Assembly (NCBI GenBank): GCA_027080755.1
Contig: JALWQC010000259.1
Location: forward strand, 1-5,591
Direction of reading: 5' to 3'
DNA length: 5,591 nt
Source: Paracoccaceae bacterium
GTDB taxonomy: Bacteria; Pseudomonadota; Alphaproteobacteria; Rhodobacterales; Rhodobacteraceae
Shown: in pieces, positions 1 to 5,576 of the stretch
Layout: each line of letters begins with the position of its first letter
How positions within the stretch are numbered: position 1 is the stretch's first letter
Position numbers and translations under genes: made by a program
The notes under the pieces: model-generated
Told to the model about the DNA's origin: nothing
The model's input: the letters and a program-made list of their open reading frames with translations, nothing else
Databases searched by the model: none

Positions 1-152
1 GCCTGAAGGACAAAGGAAAACCACACAAGATCGTCCTCATCGCCGTCGCCAGAAAACTCATCATCATCGCGAATGCAATGCTAGCCAGAAATACACCATG
101 GAGAACGGCGTAAAGATACAGTTGCTAAACGACATGCGGGCGCCTTTTTCGC
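1..152 (+). mobile_element. Right-hand end of an IS110-family insertion sequence (boundary approximate)
   Basis: This covers the transposase tail plus the sequence up to the GST stop codon. IS110-family elements generally lack clear terminal inverted repeats and make no typical target duplication, so the exact edge cannot be read from one side. Base composition turns from AT-richer to GC-rich near 130-140, which is the likeliest junction. The GST C-terminus looks normal for its family, so the element seems to have landed just beyond that gene rather than in it. The end coordinate is an upper limit. Confidence 0.5.
3..113 (+). CDS. IS110-family transposase, C-terminal fragment (5' part outside window)
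   Basis: The frame is open from the window edge to TAA at 111-113 and encodes 36 residues. They begin LKDKGKPHKIVLIAVARKL and end NAMLARNTPWRTA. The order GKPxK - VxLxAVxRKLxxxxNAML - TPW is the usual C-terminus of IS110/IS116/IS902 transposases, just after the Transposase_20 domain. These enzymes have a RuvC-like DEDD N-terminal domain and a C-terminal domain with a catalytic serine, and use a bridge RNA to choose donor and target sites. None of the catalytic residues falls inside the window, so I cannot say whether the gene is intact upstream. By hand count the first 130 bases are about 48% G+C, well below the flanking genes, which fits acquired DNA. The gene converges on the GST gene, whose stop lies 40 bp away. 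Confidence 0.82.
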   Translation: MKDKGKPHKIVLIAVARKLIIIANAMLARNTPWRTA

Positions 153-764
153 CTATCCCTCGGGGCTGGTGGCGGCCAGCGAGGGGCGTTTGGCGGTTTC
201 GGCTTCCCATGCGGCCAGCACGGGATGGGTGGCGCGCCAGTTGCGGTCGGGGTGGCGGAAATCGACATAGCCGAGCGCGGCCCCGATCGCCAGAACCGGC
301 AGGGTAGCCGGCCCGTTCAGATGGGACATCCAGCGGTCCTCCAACACGCTCAGGGCGCGGTCGATTTTTTGCCACTGGGCCTCCAGCCAGGGGGTGTAAA
401 CCATGTTTTCGGGGCGGATGCGGGATTCATATGTCATCAGGACGGCGGCCTCCATGATGCCGTCGGCCGTGGCCTCCAGGGTCAGGGCGTCCCACAGGGC
501 CGCACCCTCGGGGTAAAGGCCGGCGTCGGGGGCAAGGCTGGCCAGATAGCGCGTAATCACCCGACTGTCATAGAGCGGGGTGCCGTCGGGGCGCACCAGA
601 CAGGGGATTTTGCCCAGCGGGTTATGGGCCGGTACGTCATCGCCGGGGGCAATGGGGGTGATTGCCACTTGCAGAAGTTCGACACGATCGCGCAGCTTTG
701 CCTCGTGCAGGGCGATCATAACCTTGCGCACAAAGGGGGATGCGGGGGCGTAATACAGTTTCAT
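153..764 (-). CDS. Glutathione S-transferase family protein (YibF-like)
   Basis: A 203-residue soluble cytosolic protein of the usual GST length. The thioredoxin-like N-terminal domain (about 1-78) opens MKLYYAPASPFVRKV, with Ser9-Pro10 where this group has its glutathione-activating Ser. Next come NPLGKIPCLV, containing the cis-proline Pro54, and YDSRVI, where Asp66-Ser67 would bind the gamma-glutamyl part of glutathione. The helical C-terminal domain (about 88-200) carries ALGYVDFRHPDRNW (163-176) and a PVLAAWEAE segment typical of the family. It resembles E. coli YibF (202 aa). The true substrate is unknown; this branch is annotated only by fold. GAGG at 771-774 lies 6 nt before the ATG and supports the start. 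It is the last gene of the probable dapF-mtaB-paiB-like-gst operon, 55 bp after the previous gene. No clear terminator follows; an IS110 element lies just beyond. Confidence 0.92.
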   Translation of the reverse strand: MKLYYAPASPFVRKVMIALHEAKLRDRVELLQVAITPIAPGDDVPAHNPLGKIPCLVRPDGTPLYDSRVITRYLASLAPDAGLYPEGAALWDALTLEATADGIMEAAVLMTYESRIRPENMVYTPWLEAQWQKIDRALSVLEDRWMSHLNGPATLPVLAIGAALGYVDFRHPDRNWRATHPVLAAWEAETAKRPSLAATSPEG

Positions 765-819
765 GCAGAACCTCGACAGGACAGGAAAACCCCAGCGTAG
801 TGGCGCGGGGGCGGTCCGG

Positions 820-1440
820 TCAATCGGAAAGCTGTCGCAAAAGCGTGATCATCGCCCCGATTTCCTGCCCGATATCCGAGGTCTGCAGCCCCTGCGCCGC
901 TCCGGAAATTGCCCCGTCCGGCTTGTTCTGGCCCAGCTTCCACGTGCTGTCCATCGTGCGGATTTCCAGCCGCAGCGGCACAATCATGCGCGTCATTTTT
1001 GCCAGCTTTTCGGGGGCAACCTTGTCCAGCTTCCACGGGGTTTTCGGGGCAAGGCGGGCTTCGAAATGCTGTGACAGGCGGGTGATGCTGTCCAGAATTT
1101 CCTCTTGCGGCAGGCGGTGCAGATCCCCGCGCAGATGCACGGCGACATAGTTCCACGTCGGCACCTGATCCGCGACCCCGTACCAGTCCGGCGAGATATA
1201 GGCATCCGGCCCCGACACCGCCAGCAAGGCCGGTTGCGCCGTCTCCAGCGCCGCCAACAGCGGGTTGGAGCGCACAAGATGCATATCGGCCTGCGTGCCA
1301 TCGGGCGAAATTACAAAGGGAACATGGGCGGCGACGGGGCCGTTTTCGCCGTTGACGCTTAGCACGCCAAAGCCCCGCTGGCGGGCGAATTCAAGCGTGT
1401 GGGCGGGGTCGGTTTTGCGAAAGGTCCGGTTCGGGTGCAT
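820..1440 (-). CDS. PaiB-like FMN-binding negative transcriptional regulator family protein
   Basis: A 206-residue protein with the hallmarks of the PaiB / FMN_bind_2 family, which has a flavin-reductase-like split beta-barrel. The signs are AAHVPFVI (37-44), SGPDAYISPDWY (76-87), VPTWNYVAVHLRG (93-105) and the late WKLGQNK (167-173). The length matches the family (about 200-210 aa). In Bacillus subtilis PaiB is paired with the polyamine acetyltransferase PaiA and was described as a repressor of sporulation and protease genes. No PaiA partner is seen here, and no helix-turn-helix is evident, so a flavin- or heme-binding role is as likely as DNA binding. The ATG lies 3 nt after the mtaB stop without a strong ribosome binding site, which suggests translational coupling. 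The family assignment is firm; the function is not. Confidence 0.9.
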   Translation of the reverse strand: MHPNRTFRKTDPAHTLEFARQRGFGVLSVNGENGPVAAHVPFVISPDGTQADMHLVRSNPLLAALETAQPALLAVSGPDAYISPDWYGVADQVPTWNYVAVHLRGDLHRLPQEEILDSITRLSQHFEARLAPKTPWKLDKVAPEKLAKMTRMIVPLRLEIRTMDSTWKLGQNKPDGAISGAAQGLQTSDIGQEIGAMITLLRQLSD

Positions 1441-1443
1441 GGG

Positions 1444-2706
1444 TTATTCTGCCAATAGCTGCGTGCCATCATGGCCGCTTATGCGCACACGCAGGATTTT
1501 CCCAACGGGTTGCGGGGTGGGGAAGCGGACCTCGGTAAAGCCCTCGGTGCGGCCCATGTGGGGGTTTTCGGTCAGGACGTCACGGGTTTTGCCATGCTCG
1601 GCGGCCAGATGGGCCTGAACGCGGGCATCGCCGGCGGCGCGCAGACGGGCGGCGCGCTCCTTGATCACGGCGCCGTTGACGGGGGGCATCCGCGCGGCGG
1701 GCGTGCCGGTGCGGGCCGAATAGGGAAACACATGCAGCCACGTCAGGCCGCATTCTTCCACCAGCTTTAACGAGTTTTCAAACATCGCGTCGGTTTCGGT
1801 GGGAAAGCCTGCAATAATATCGGCGCCAAAGACAATATCGGGGCGAGCTTTGCGCATGTCCTCGCAAAAGCGGATCGCATCCTCGCGCGCGTGGCGGCGT
1901 TTCATGCGTTTCAGGATCATGTTGTCCCCCGCCTGCAGCGACAAATGCAGGTGCGGCATCAGGCGGGACTCGCCGGCGATGGCGTCTATCAGGGCCGGGT
2001 CGGCCTCTATGGAATCAATGGAGCTGATGCGCAGGCGCGGCAGGTCCGGCACCAGCCGCAGGATGCGCTGCACCAGATCGCCAAGACGGGGGCGCGCGGG
2101 CAGATCGTCGCCCCAGCTGGTCAGATCGACGCCGGTCAGCACCACCTCGTTATAGCCCCTGTCCACCAGCCGCCGGATCTGTTCCACCACCACACCGGCA
2201 GGAACCGAGCGCGAGTTGCCGCGCCCGAAGGGGATAATGCAGAAGGTGCAACGATGGTCGCAGCCGTTTTGCACCTGCACATAGGCCCGCGCCCGCGTGC
2301 CGAATCCGTCGATCAGATGGCCGGCGGTTTCGGTGGCGGCCATGATGTCGTCCACGCGGATCTTTTCGGTTTCCCCGATGAAATCCTGTCCGGCCAGCCC
2401 CTGCCATGTGTCCGGCTGCATCTTTTCGAGGTTGCCAAGGACCAGATCGACCTCGGGCATTCCGGCGAAGGTTTCGGGTTCCGTCTGGGCGGCGCAACCG
2501 GTGATGATGACCCTGGCGTCGGGGTTTTCACGGCGCAGCTTGCGGATGCGTTGCTTGGCAGAGCGCACGGCCTCGGCGGTGACGGCGCAGGTGTTGACCA
2601 CAACCGCGCCTTCCAGTCCGGCCTCGGCGCCCAGCTCGCGCATGGCCTCGGTTTCATAGGCGTTCAGGCGGCAGCCGAAAGTGGCGAAAATCGGCGGGGT
2701 GCTCAT
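1444..2706 (-). CDS. mtaB: tRNA (t6A37-C2)-methylthiotransferase MtaB
   Basis: A 420-residue radical-SAM enzyme that turns N6-threonylcarbamoyladenosine at position 37 of ANN-decoding tRNAs into its 2-methylthio form (ms2t6A). The N-terminal MTTase domain has the three cysteines that hold the auxiliary 4Fe-4S cluster: Cys12 (FGCRLN), Cys40 (NTCAV) and Cys71 (TGCAAQ). The radical-SAM domain carries Cys149-x3-Cys153-x2-Cys156 (NGCDHRCTFCIIPFGRG) for the SAM-binding cluster, with later GFPTET and LHVFPYSARTGTPAARMP segments. The last 50 or so residues resemble a TRAM RNA-binding domain. Short length and the FGCRLNAYET opening favour MtaB over MiaB or RimO. The frame stays open to 3066, but that extension is the antisense of dapF. 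ATG 2706 gives the family N-terminus and overlaps the dapF stop by 4 bp (ATGA), so the two are coupled. Confidence 0.94.
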   Translation of the reverse strand: MSTPPIFATFGCRLNAYETEAMRELGAEAGLEGAVVVNTCAVTAEAVRSAKQRIRKLRRENPDARVIITGCAAQTEPETFAGMPEVDLVLGNLEKMQPDTWQGLAGQDFIGETEKIRVDDIMAATETAGHLIDGFGTRARAYVQVQNGCDHRCTFCIIPFGRGNSRSVPAGVVVEQIRRLVDRGYNEVVLTGVDLTSWGDDLPARPRLGDLVQRILRLVPDLPRLRISSIDSIEADPALIDAIAGESRLMPHLHLSLQAGDNMILKRMKRRHAREDAIRFCEDMRKARPDIVFGADIIAGFPTETDAMFENSLKLVEECGLTWLHVFPYSARTGTPAARMPPVNGAVIKERAARLRAAGDARVQAHLAAEHGKTRDVLTENPHMGRTEGFTEVRFPTPQPVGKILRVRISGHDGTQLLAE

Positions 2707-3545
2707 GTCGCGGTTTCCAGAAATTCCGGCGACAGCGTGCCGCGCGCCACCAGCATGGTCGGGCCGGTCATCCAGACGCCATCCTCGCGCCAGTCGATCC
2801 CCAGATCCCCGCCGTCCAGATGCACGGTTACCTTGCGATCGCTCAGCCCCTTGCGTACGGCCGCCACCGTAACCGCGCAGGACGAGGACCCGCTGGCCAG
2901 CGTATGCCCGACCCCGCGTTCCCAGACCCGCACCCGGATATTGCCCGGATCGAGGATTTGTGCCACCTGCACGTTTGTGCGCTCGGGGAAAAGCGGGTGG
3001 TGTTCGATTTGCGGCCCCAGCGTATCCAGATCCACCGCCTGCGCATCGGCCACGAAAAACGTGCAATGGGGGTTGCCCATGCCGGTGGCCGCGGGGGCGC
3101 CCTCGATCGGCAGGTTGACCGTGTCCACATCGCGGGCCAGCGGAATATCCTGCCAGTCCAACTGCGGCGGCCCCATATTGACACGAATCAGCCCCCCGCC
3201 CGCGTCCTGACAGGGCAGAAGGCCGCGGCCGGTGCGAATGGTGATTTCCGCCGCGCCGGTTTCGTCCATCAGCAGACGCGCCACGCAGCGGGTGGCATTG
3301 CCGCAGGCATCGGAAAGCGAGCCGGCGGCCTTCCAGTAATCCACCGCCGCCGTTGCATCCTCCGCATCGCGGATCAGGGCCAGCTGGTCGAAACCGATGC
3401 CGAAATGCCGGTGGCCGATGGCCCGCGCCAGGGCAGGGGTCATCGGGTTGTCACGCCCGCGCGCATCAACCACCACGAAATCATTGCCCAGCCCGTGCAT
3501 TTTCAGAAACGCCAGACCGTCGGAAAGGAAAGAGTCGTTTGTCAT
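2703..3545 (-). CDS. dapF: Diaminopimelate epimerase, with Ser at the second catalytic Cys position
   Basis: A 280-residue cytosolic enzyme of normal family length that interconverts LL- and meso-diaminopimelate, for lysine and peptidoglycan synthesis. Family signs are FLKMHGLGNDFVVVD (13-27), GFDQLALI (51-58), the first catalytic motif ACGNATRC with Cys81, MGNPHCTFFV (156-165), HPLFPERTN (183-191) and VWERGVGHTLASG (207-219). DapF uses two cysteines as acid and base. Here the second is replaced: the motif reads ASGSSSCA, with Ser218 (AGC at 2894-2892) in place of the Cys, while the conserved Cys five residues on (223) is kept. ATG 3545 is preferred over GTG 3599 because it gives the usual N-terminus and has AGAGA at 3551-3555 upstream. 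It is first in the operon and divergent from tRNA-Lys. Its promoter is unclear; a weak TTCGCC-N17-TAAATA (3656 down to 3628, minus) is the best candidate. Confidence 0.92.
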   Translation of the reverse strand: MTNDSFLSDGLAFLKMHGLGNDFVVVDARGRDNPMTPALARAIGHRHFGIGFDQLALIRDAEDATAAVDYWKAAGSLSDACGNATRCVARLLMDETGAAEITIRTGRGLLPCQDAGGGLIRVNMGPPQLDWQDIPLARDVDTVNLPIEGAPAATGMGNPHCTFFVADAQAVDLDTLGPQIEHHPLFPERTNVQVAQILDPGNIRVRVWERGVGHTLASGSSSCAVTVAAVRKGLSDRKVTVHLDGGDLGIDWREDGVWMTGPTMLVARGTLSPEFLETAT

Positions 3546-3664
3546 GGGCGTCTCTATAACCGCAATGGACGCCGCTGGCCAGATTGGCGGGACCGGCACG
3601 GGGGAGATGGCAAAAAAGAATCGAAACTATTTACGATTTTCCCCGAATAGGGCGAATTTCCCTC

Positions 3665-3693
3665 TTGACCCCAAACCCGCACCCGCCTAGTTA
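3665..3693 (+). promoter_or_regulatory. Sigma-70-type promoter of tRNA-Lys
   Basis: TTGACC at 3665-3670 is a near-perfect -35 box, followed by a 17-nt spacer and TAGTTA at 3688-3693. The -10 box keeps the leading TA but otherwise departs from consensus. Transcription would start near 3700, only a few bases before the mature tRNA end at 3704. An A/T-rich stretch at about 3611-3640 lies upstream and could act as an UP element or serve the divergent dapF promoter. Confidence 0.62.
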
Positions 3694-3703
3694 GTCCCTC
3701 GTT

Positions 3704-3779
3704 GGGCCGGTAGCTCAGTTGGTAGAGCAACTGACTTTTAATCAGTAGGTCCCGGGTTCGGATCCCGGCCGGCTCACCA
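3704..3779 (+). tRNA. tRNA-Lys (anticodon UUU)
   Basis: The 76 nt fold into a complete cloverleaf. The acceptor stem GGGCCGG (3704-3710) pairs with CCGGCTC (3769-3775), with one G-U pair, then A73 and an encoded CCA (3777-3779). The D stem is GCTC/GAGC (3713-3716, 3725-3728). The anticodon stem ACTGA/TCAGT (3730-3734, 3742-3746) encloses the loop CTTTTAA, with anticodon TTT at 3737-3739. The T arm is CCGGG-TTCGGAT-CCCGG (3752-3768). UUU reads the lysine codons AAA and AAG. U36 and A37 (3739-3740) are the features needed for t6A, the substrate of MtaB encoded in the divergent operon. The gene stands alone, with its own promoter and terminator. Confidence 0.98.
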
Positions 3780-3787
3780 CTTATTCC

Positions 3788-3823
3788 AAAGGTTCGGACA
3801 GAAATGTCCGGGCCTTTTCTTTT
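3788..3823 (+). terminator. Intrinsic terminator of tRNA-Lys
   Basis: The plus-strand transcript forms a 13-bp stem (3788-3800 with 3805-3817) closed by a GAAA tetraloop (3801-3804), followed by a U-rich run to 3823. Two pairs in the middle (3793-3794 with 3811-3812) are G-U wobbles. On the minus strand these become A/C mismatches and no good U tract follows, so the hairpin is built for the tRNA direction. It begins 9 nt after the CCA end and stops 3 nt short of the convergent yaiI-like stop codon. Confidence 0.88.
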
Positions 3824-3826
3824 GCT

Positions 3827-4279
3827 TCAATCCCGCAGGGCGGCGCGCAGTTCGCGTTCCAGAACCTCCAGAAACCTTGACCGGTCCGCCTTGGCGAAGG
3901 GCTTGCCGCGGCCCTGGCGAAAGGGGTCGGCCTCGCGCAGGTCGGCCATCAGGTCGCGCATGGCCAGCTGGTTGCCGATGTTGGCGGGGGTGAAAACCTC
4001 GCCGTTGTGGCGGATGGCGCGGGCGCCCGATTCCAGACATCTGGCGGCCAGCGGGATGTCCGCCGTGATGCAGATGTCGCCCTTGCCGACCCGCTCCGCG
4101 ATCCACATGTCGGCCACATCCGGCCCGTCCGGCACCACCACCGTTTCCACCAGCGGGTGCGGGTTGGGCCGCAGCCCGCCGTTGGACACCACATAGACCC
4201 TGACCTTGTGGCGCTCGGCCACGCGCAGGGTTTCGTCTTTGACGGGGCAGGCGTCGGCGTCGATATAGATTTCGCTCAT
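3827..4279 (-). CDS. YaiI/YqxD (DUF188, UPF0178) family protein
   Basis: A 150-residue protein matching the YaiI/YqxD family in length and motifs. It opens MSEIYIDADACPVK, with Asp7 and Asp9 as the likely acidic metal site. It continues with VVSNGG, VPDGPDVADMWI, the DICITADIPLA segment, and GEVFTPANIGNQLAMRDLMADLR. The fold is PIN/NYN-nuclease-like by family knowledge; the biological substrate is not established, so nuclease activity is only an inference. AAGG at 4285-4288 lies 5 nt before ATG 4279 and fixes the start. The longer version from TTG 4300 would add seven residues outside the family N-terminus. It converges on tRNA-Lys and diverges from kynU, with 74 bp between the start codons. 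Confidence 0.93.
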   Translation of the reverse strand: MSEIYIDADACPVKDETLRVAERHKVRVYVVSNGGLRPNPHPLVETVVVPDGPDVADMWIAERVGKGDICITADIPLAARCLESGARAIRHNGEVFTPANIGNQLAMRDLMADLREADPFRQGRGKPFAKADRSRFLEVLERELRAALRD

Positions 4280-4284
4280 GGGGA

Positions 4285-4288
4285 CCTT
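4285..4288 (-). promoter_or_regulatory. Ribosome binding site of the yaiI-like gene
   Basis: AAGG read on the minus strand, 5 nt before ATG 4279. It decides for this start over the upstream in-frame TTG at 4300. Confidence 0.6.
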
Positions 4289-4293
4289 ATCTG

Positions 4294-4322
4294 TTGTCAA
4301 AACCGGACTTTCCCCGCATCAT
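4294..4322 (+). promoter_or_regulatory. Candidate sigma-70 promoter of kynU
   Basis: TTGTCA at 4294-4299 matches the -35 consensus in five of six positions. A 17-nt spacer leads to CATCAT at 4317-4322, four of six for -10. Transcription would begin near 4329, giving a leader of about 25 nt before ATG 4354. On the other strand TATGAT (4323-4318) is a good -10 for the yaiI-like gene, though without a convincing -35, so the two start regions may overlap. Confidence 0.4.
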
Positions 4323-4342
4323 AGGGCAATCCCCGCAAACCG

Positions 4343-4347
4343 AAAGG
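4343..4347 (+). promoter_or_regulatory. Ribosome binding site of kynU
   Basis: AAAGG, 6 nt before ATG 4354. It supports this start over the in-frame TTG at 4294, which lies in the candidate -35 box. Confidence 0.65.
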
Positions 4348-4353
4348 CCCGGA

Positions 4354-5547
4354 ATGAGCGTATTTTCCCGAACCCGTCCCGCATTCGAAATTCCGCAAGA
4401 CCTTGTTTACATGAACGGAAATTCCCTTGGCCCGCTACCGGCAAAGGCCGCTATGCGGGTACAGACCACTATGCTCGATGAATGGGGCAAGTTGCTGATT
4501 ACCGGCTGGAACAAGGCGGGCTGGATGGCGAAATCCACGCAGCTGGGCGATCGGATCGCGGGGCTGGTGGGGGCGCCGGACGGGTCTGTTATTGTCGGGG
4601 ATACCCTGACGATCAAGGTCTATCAGGCCCTGTCGGCGGCGCTGGAAATGCGGCCCGAGCGGCGGGTGATCCTGTCCGACAACGGCAATTTCCCCACCGA
4701 TCTGTATATGGCGCAAGGGCTGATCGGGACGCTGGACAAGGGCTACAGCCTGAAGGTCGTCGCCCCCGAAGACGTGGCCGGAGCCATTGACGAAACCGTG
4801 GCCGTGGTGATGCTGACAGAGGTGGATTACCAAAGCGCGCGCAAGCACGACATGGCGGCCCTGACGGCGGCGGCGCATGCGGCCGGGGCGCTGACGGTCT
4901 GGGATCTGGCCCACTCTGCCGGTGCGCTGCCTGTCGATCTGACCGGCACGGGGGCGGATTTTGCTGTTGGCTGCACCTATAAATACCTGAACGGCGGCCC
5001 CGGCGCGCCGGCGTTTATCTATGTCACCCCGCATCTGCAAAACGCGGTGCGGCCGGCGCTTTCCGGCTGGCTTGGCCACGAGGCCCCCTTTGCCTTCGAT
5101 CTGGATTACCGGCCCGATACGGGGATCAACCGGATGCGGATCGGCACGCCGCCGGTGCTGGCGATGGCGGCACTGGAGGCGGCTCTCGATATCTGGGAGG
5201 GGGTGGATATGGCGGAACTCCGCAGCGAATCTATCGCCCTGTCGGAGCTTTTCATCGGGCTGGTGGATCGCCGCTGCCCGACGGTCACGCTGGCCTCGCC
5301 CCGCAATCCGGCCACCCGCGGCGCCCATGTCGCCCTGCGCCACCCCGAGGGATACGCCATCATGCAGGCCCTGATCGCCCGCGACGTCATCGGCGATTTC
5401 CGCGCCCCCGACGTCATGCGATTCGGCTTTACCCCGATGTATCTGGAGCCCAACAACATCCACCACGCCGTGGACGTTCTGGCCGAGATCCTGGACAACC
5501 GCCTGTGGGACCGGCCGGAATACAGGAAAAAGGCGGCGGTGACGTAG
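4354..5547 (+). CDS. kynU: Kynureninase
   Basis: A 397-residue cytosolic PLP enzyme (fold type I) that cleaves L-kynurenine to anthranilate and alanine, and 3-hydroxykynurenine to 3-hydroxyanthranilate, in tryptophan breakdown. Recognisable parts are the substrate-end YMNGNSLGPLP (19-29), SDNGNFPTDLYMAQG (108-122) with Phe113 and Asp116 near the cofactor, WDLAHSAGALPVDL (183-196) with Asp184 and His187, and the Schiff-base lysine in CTYKYLNGGPGAPAFIYV (Lys210, preceded by Tyr209). GWLGHEAPFAFD (238-249) and MRIGTPPVLAMAALE (261-275) follow, as in bacterial kynureninases. Length is normal and no key residue is missing. ATG 4354 is chosen for its ribosome binding site and family N-terminus; the frame opens earlier at TTG 4294. 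Another gene starts 29 bp downstream with no terminator between, so it is probably co-transcribed with a further pathway gene. Confidence 0.96.
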   Translation: MSVFSRTRPAFEIPQDLVYMNGNSLGPLPAKAAMRVQTTMLDEWGKLLITGWNKAGWMAKSTQLGDRIAGLVGAPDGSVIVGDTLTIKVYQALSAALEMRPERRVILSDNGNFPTDLYMAQGLIGTLDKGYSLKVVAPEDVAGAIDETVAVVMLTEVDYQSARKHDMAALTAAAHAAGALTVWDLAHSAGALPVDLTGTGADFAVGCTYKYLNGGPGAPAFIYVTPHLQNAVRPALSGWLGHEAPFAFDLDYRPDTGINRMRIGTPPVLAMAALEAALDIWEGVDMAELRSESIALSELFIGLVDRRCPTVTLASPRNPATRGAHVALRHPEGYAIMQALIARDVIGDFRAPDVMRFGFTPMYLEPNNIHHAVDVLAEILDNRLWDRPEYRKKAAVT

Positions 5548-5576
5548 GGGGGGATAAATAAACCGGCGGGAAATCT

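Noticed and set aside
139..153. Small hairpin GGCG/CGCC with a T-rich loop after gst.
   Set aside because: Only 4 bp of stem, with no U tract in the gst direction, so it is not a credible terminator.
2707..3066. N-terminal extension of mtaB by 120 codons.
   Set aside because: It overlaps dapF in another frame, and the family N-terminus (MSTPPIFATFGCRLN) begins at 2706 with an ATGA overlap.
1891..3210. A 439-codon open frame on the plus strand across mtaB and dapF.
   Set aside because: It lies antisense to two clear enzyme genes, has no family resemblance, and is the usual by-product of high-G+C codon bias.
3546..3599. Longer dapF start at GTG 3599.
   Set aside because: It adds 18 residues that do not look like the family N-terminus; ATG 3545 gives a normal start and length.
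3760..3779. tRNA-Lys 3' end as an attachment site for a genomic island.
   Set aside because: No second copy of the tRNA 3' end, no integrase and no composition change follows; ordinary genes continue on both sides.
4435..5466. A 343-codon open frame on the minus strand within kynU.
   Set aside because: It is fully antisense to kynureninase, has low-complexity His/Arg/Gly-rich composition, and shows no recognisable motif.
5547..5553. Run of seven G at the kynU stop codon, considered as a ribosome binding site or slippage site.
   Set aside because: It is too far from ATG 5577 to serve as a ribosome binding site, and kynU already ends at a normal length, so slippage has no purpose.
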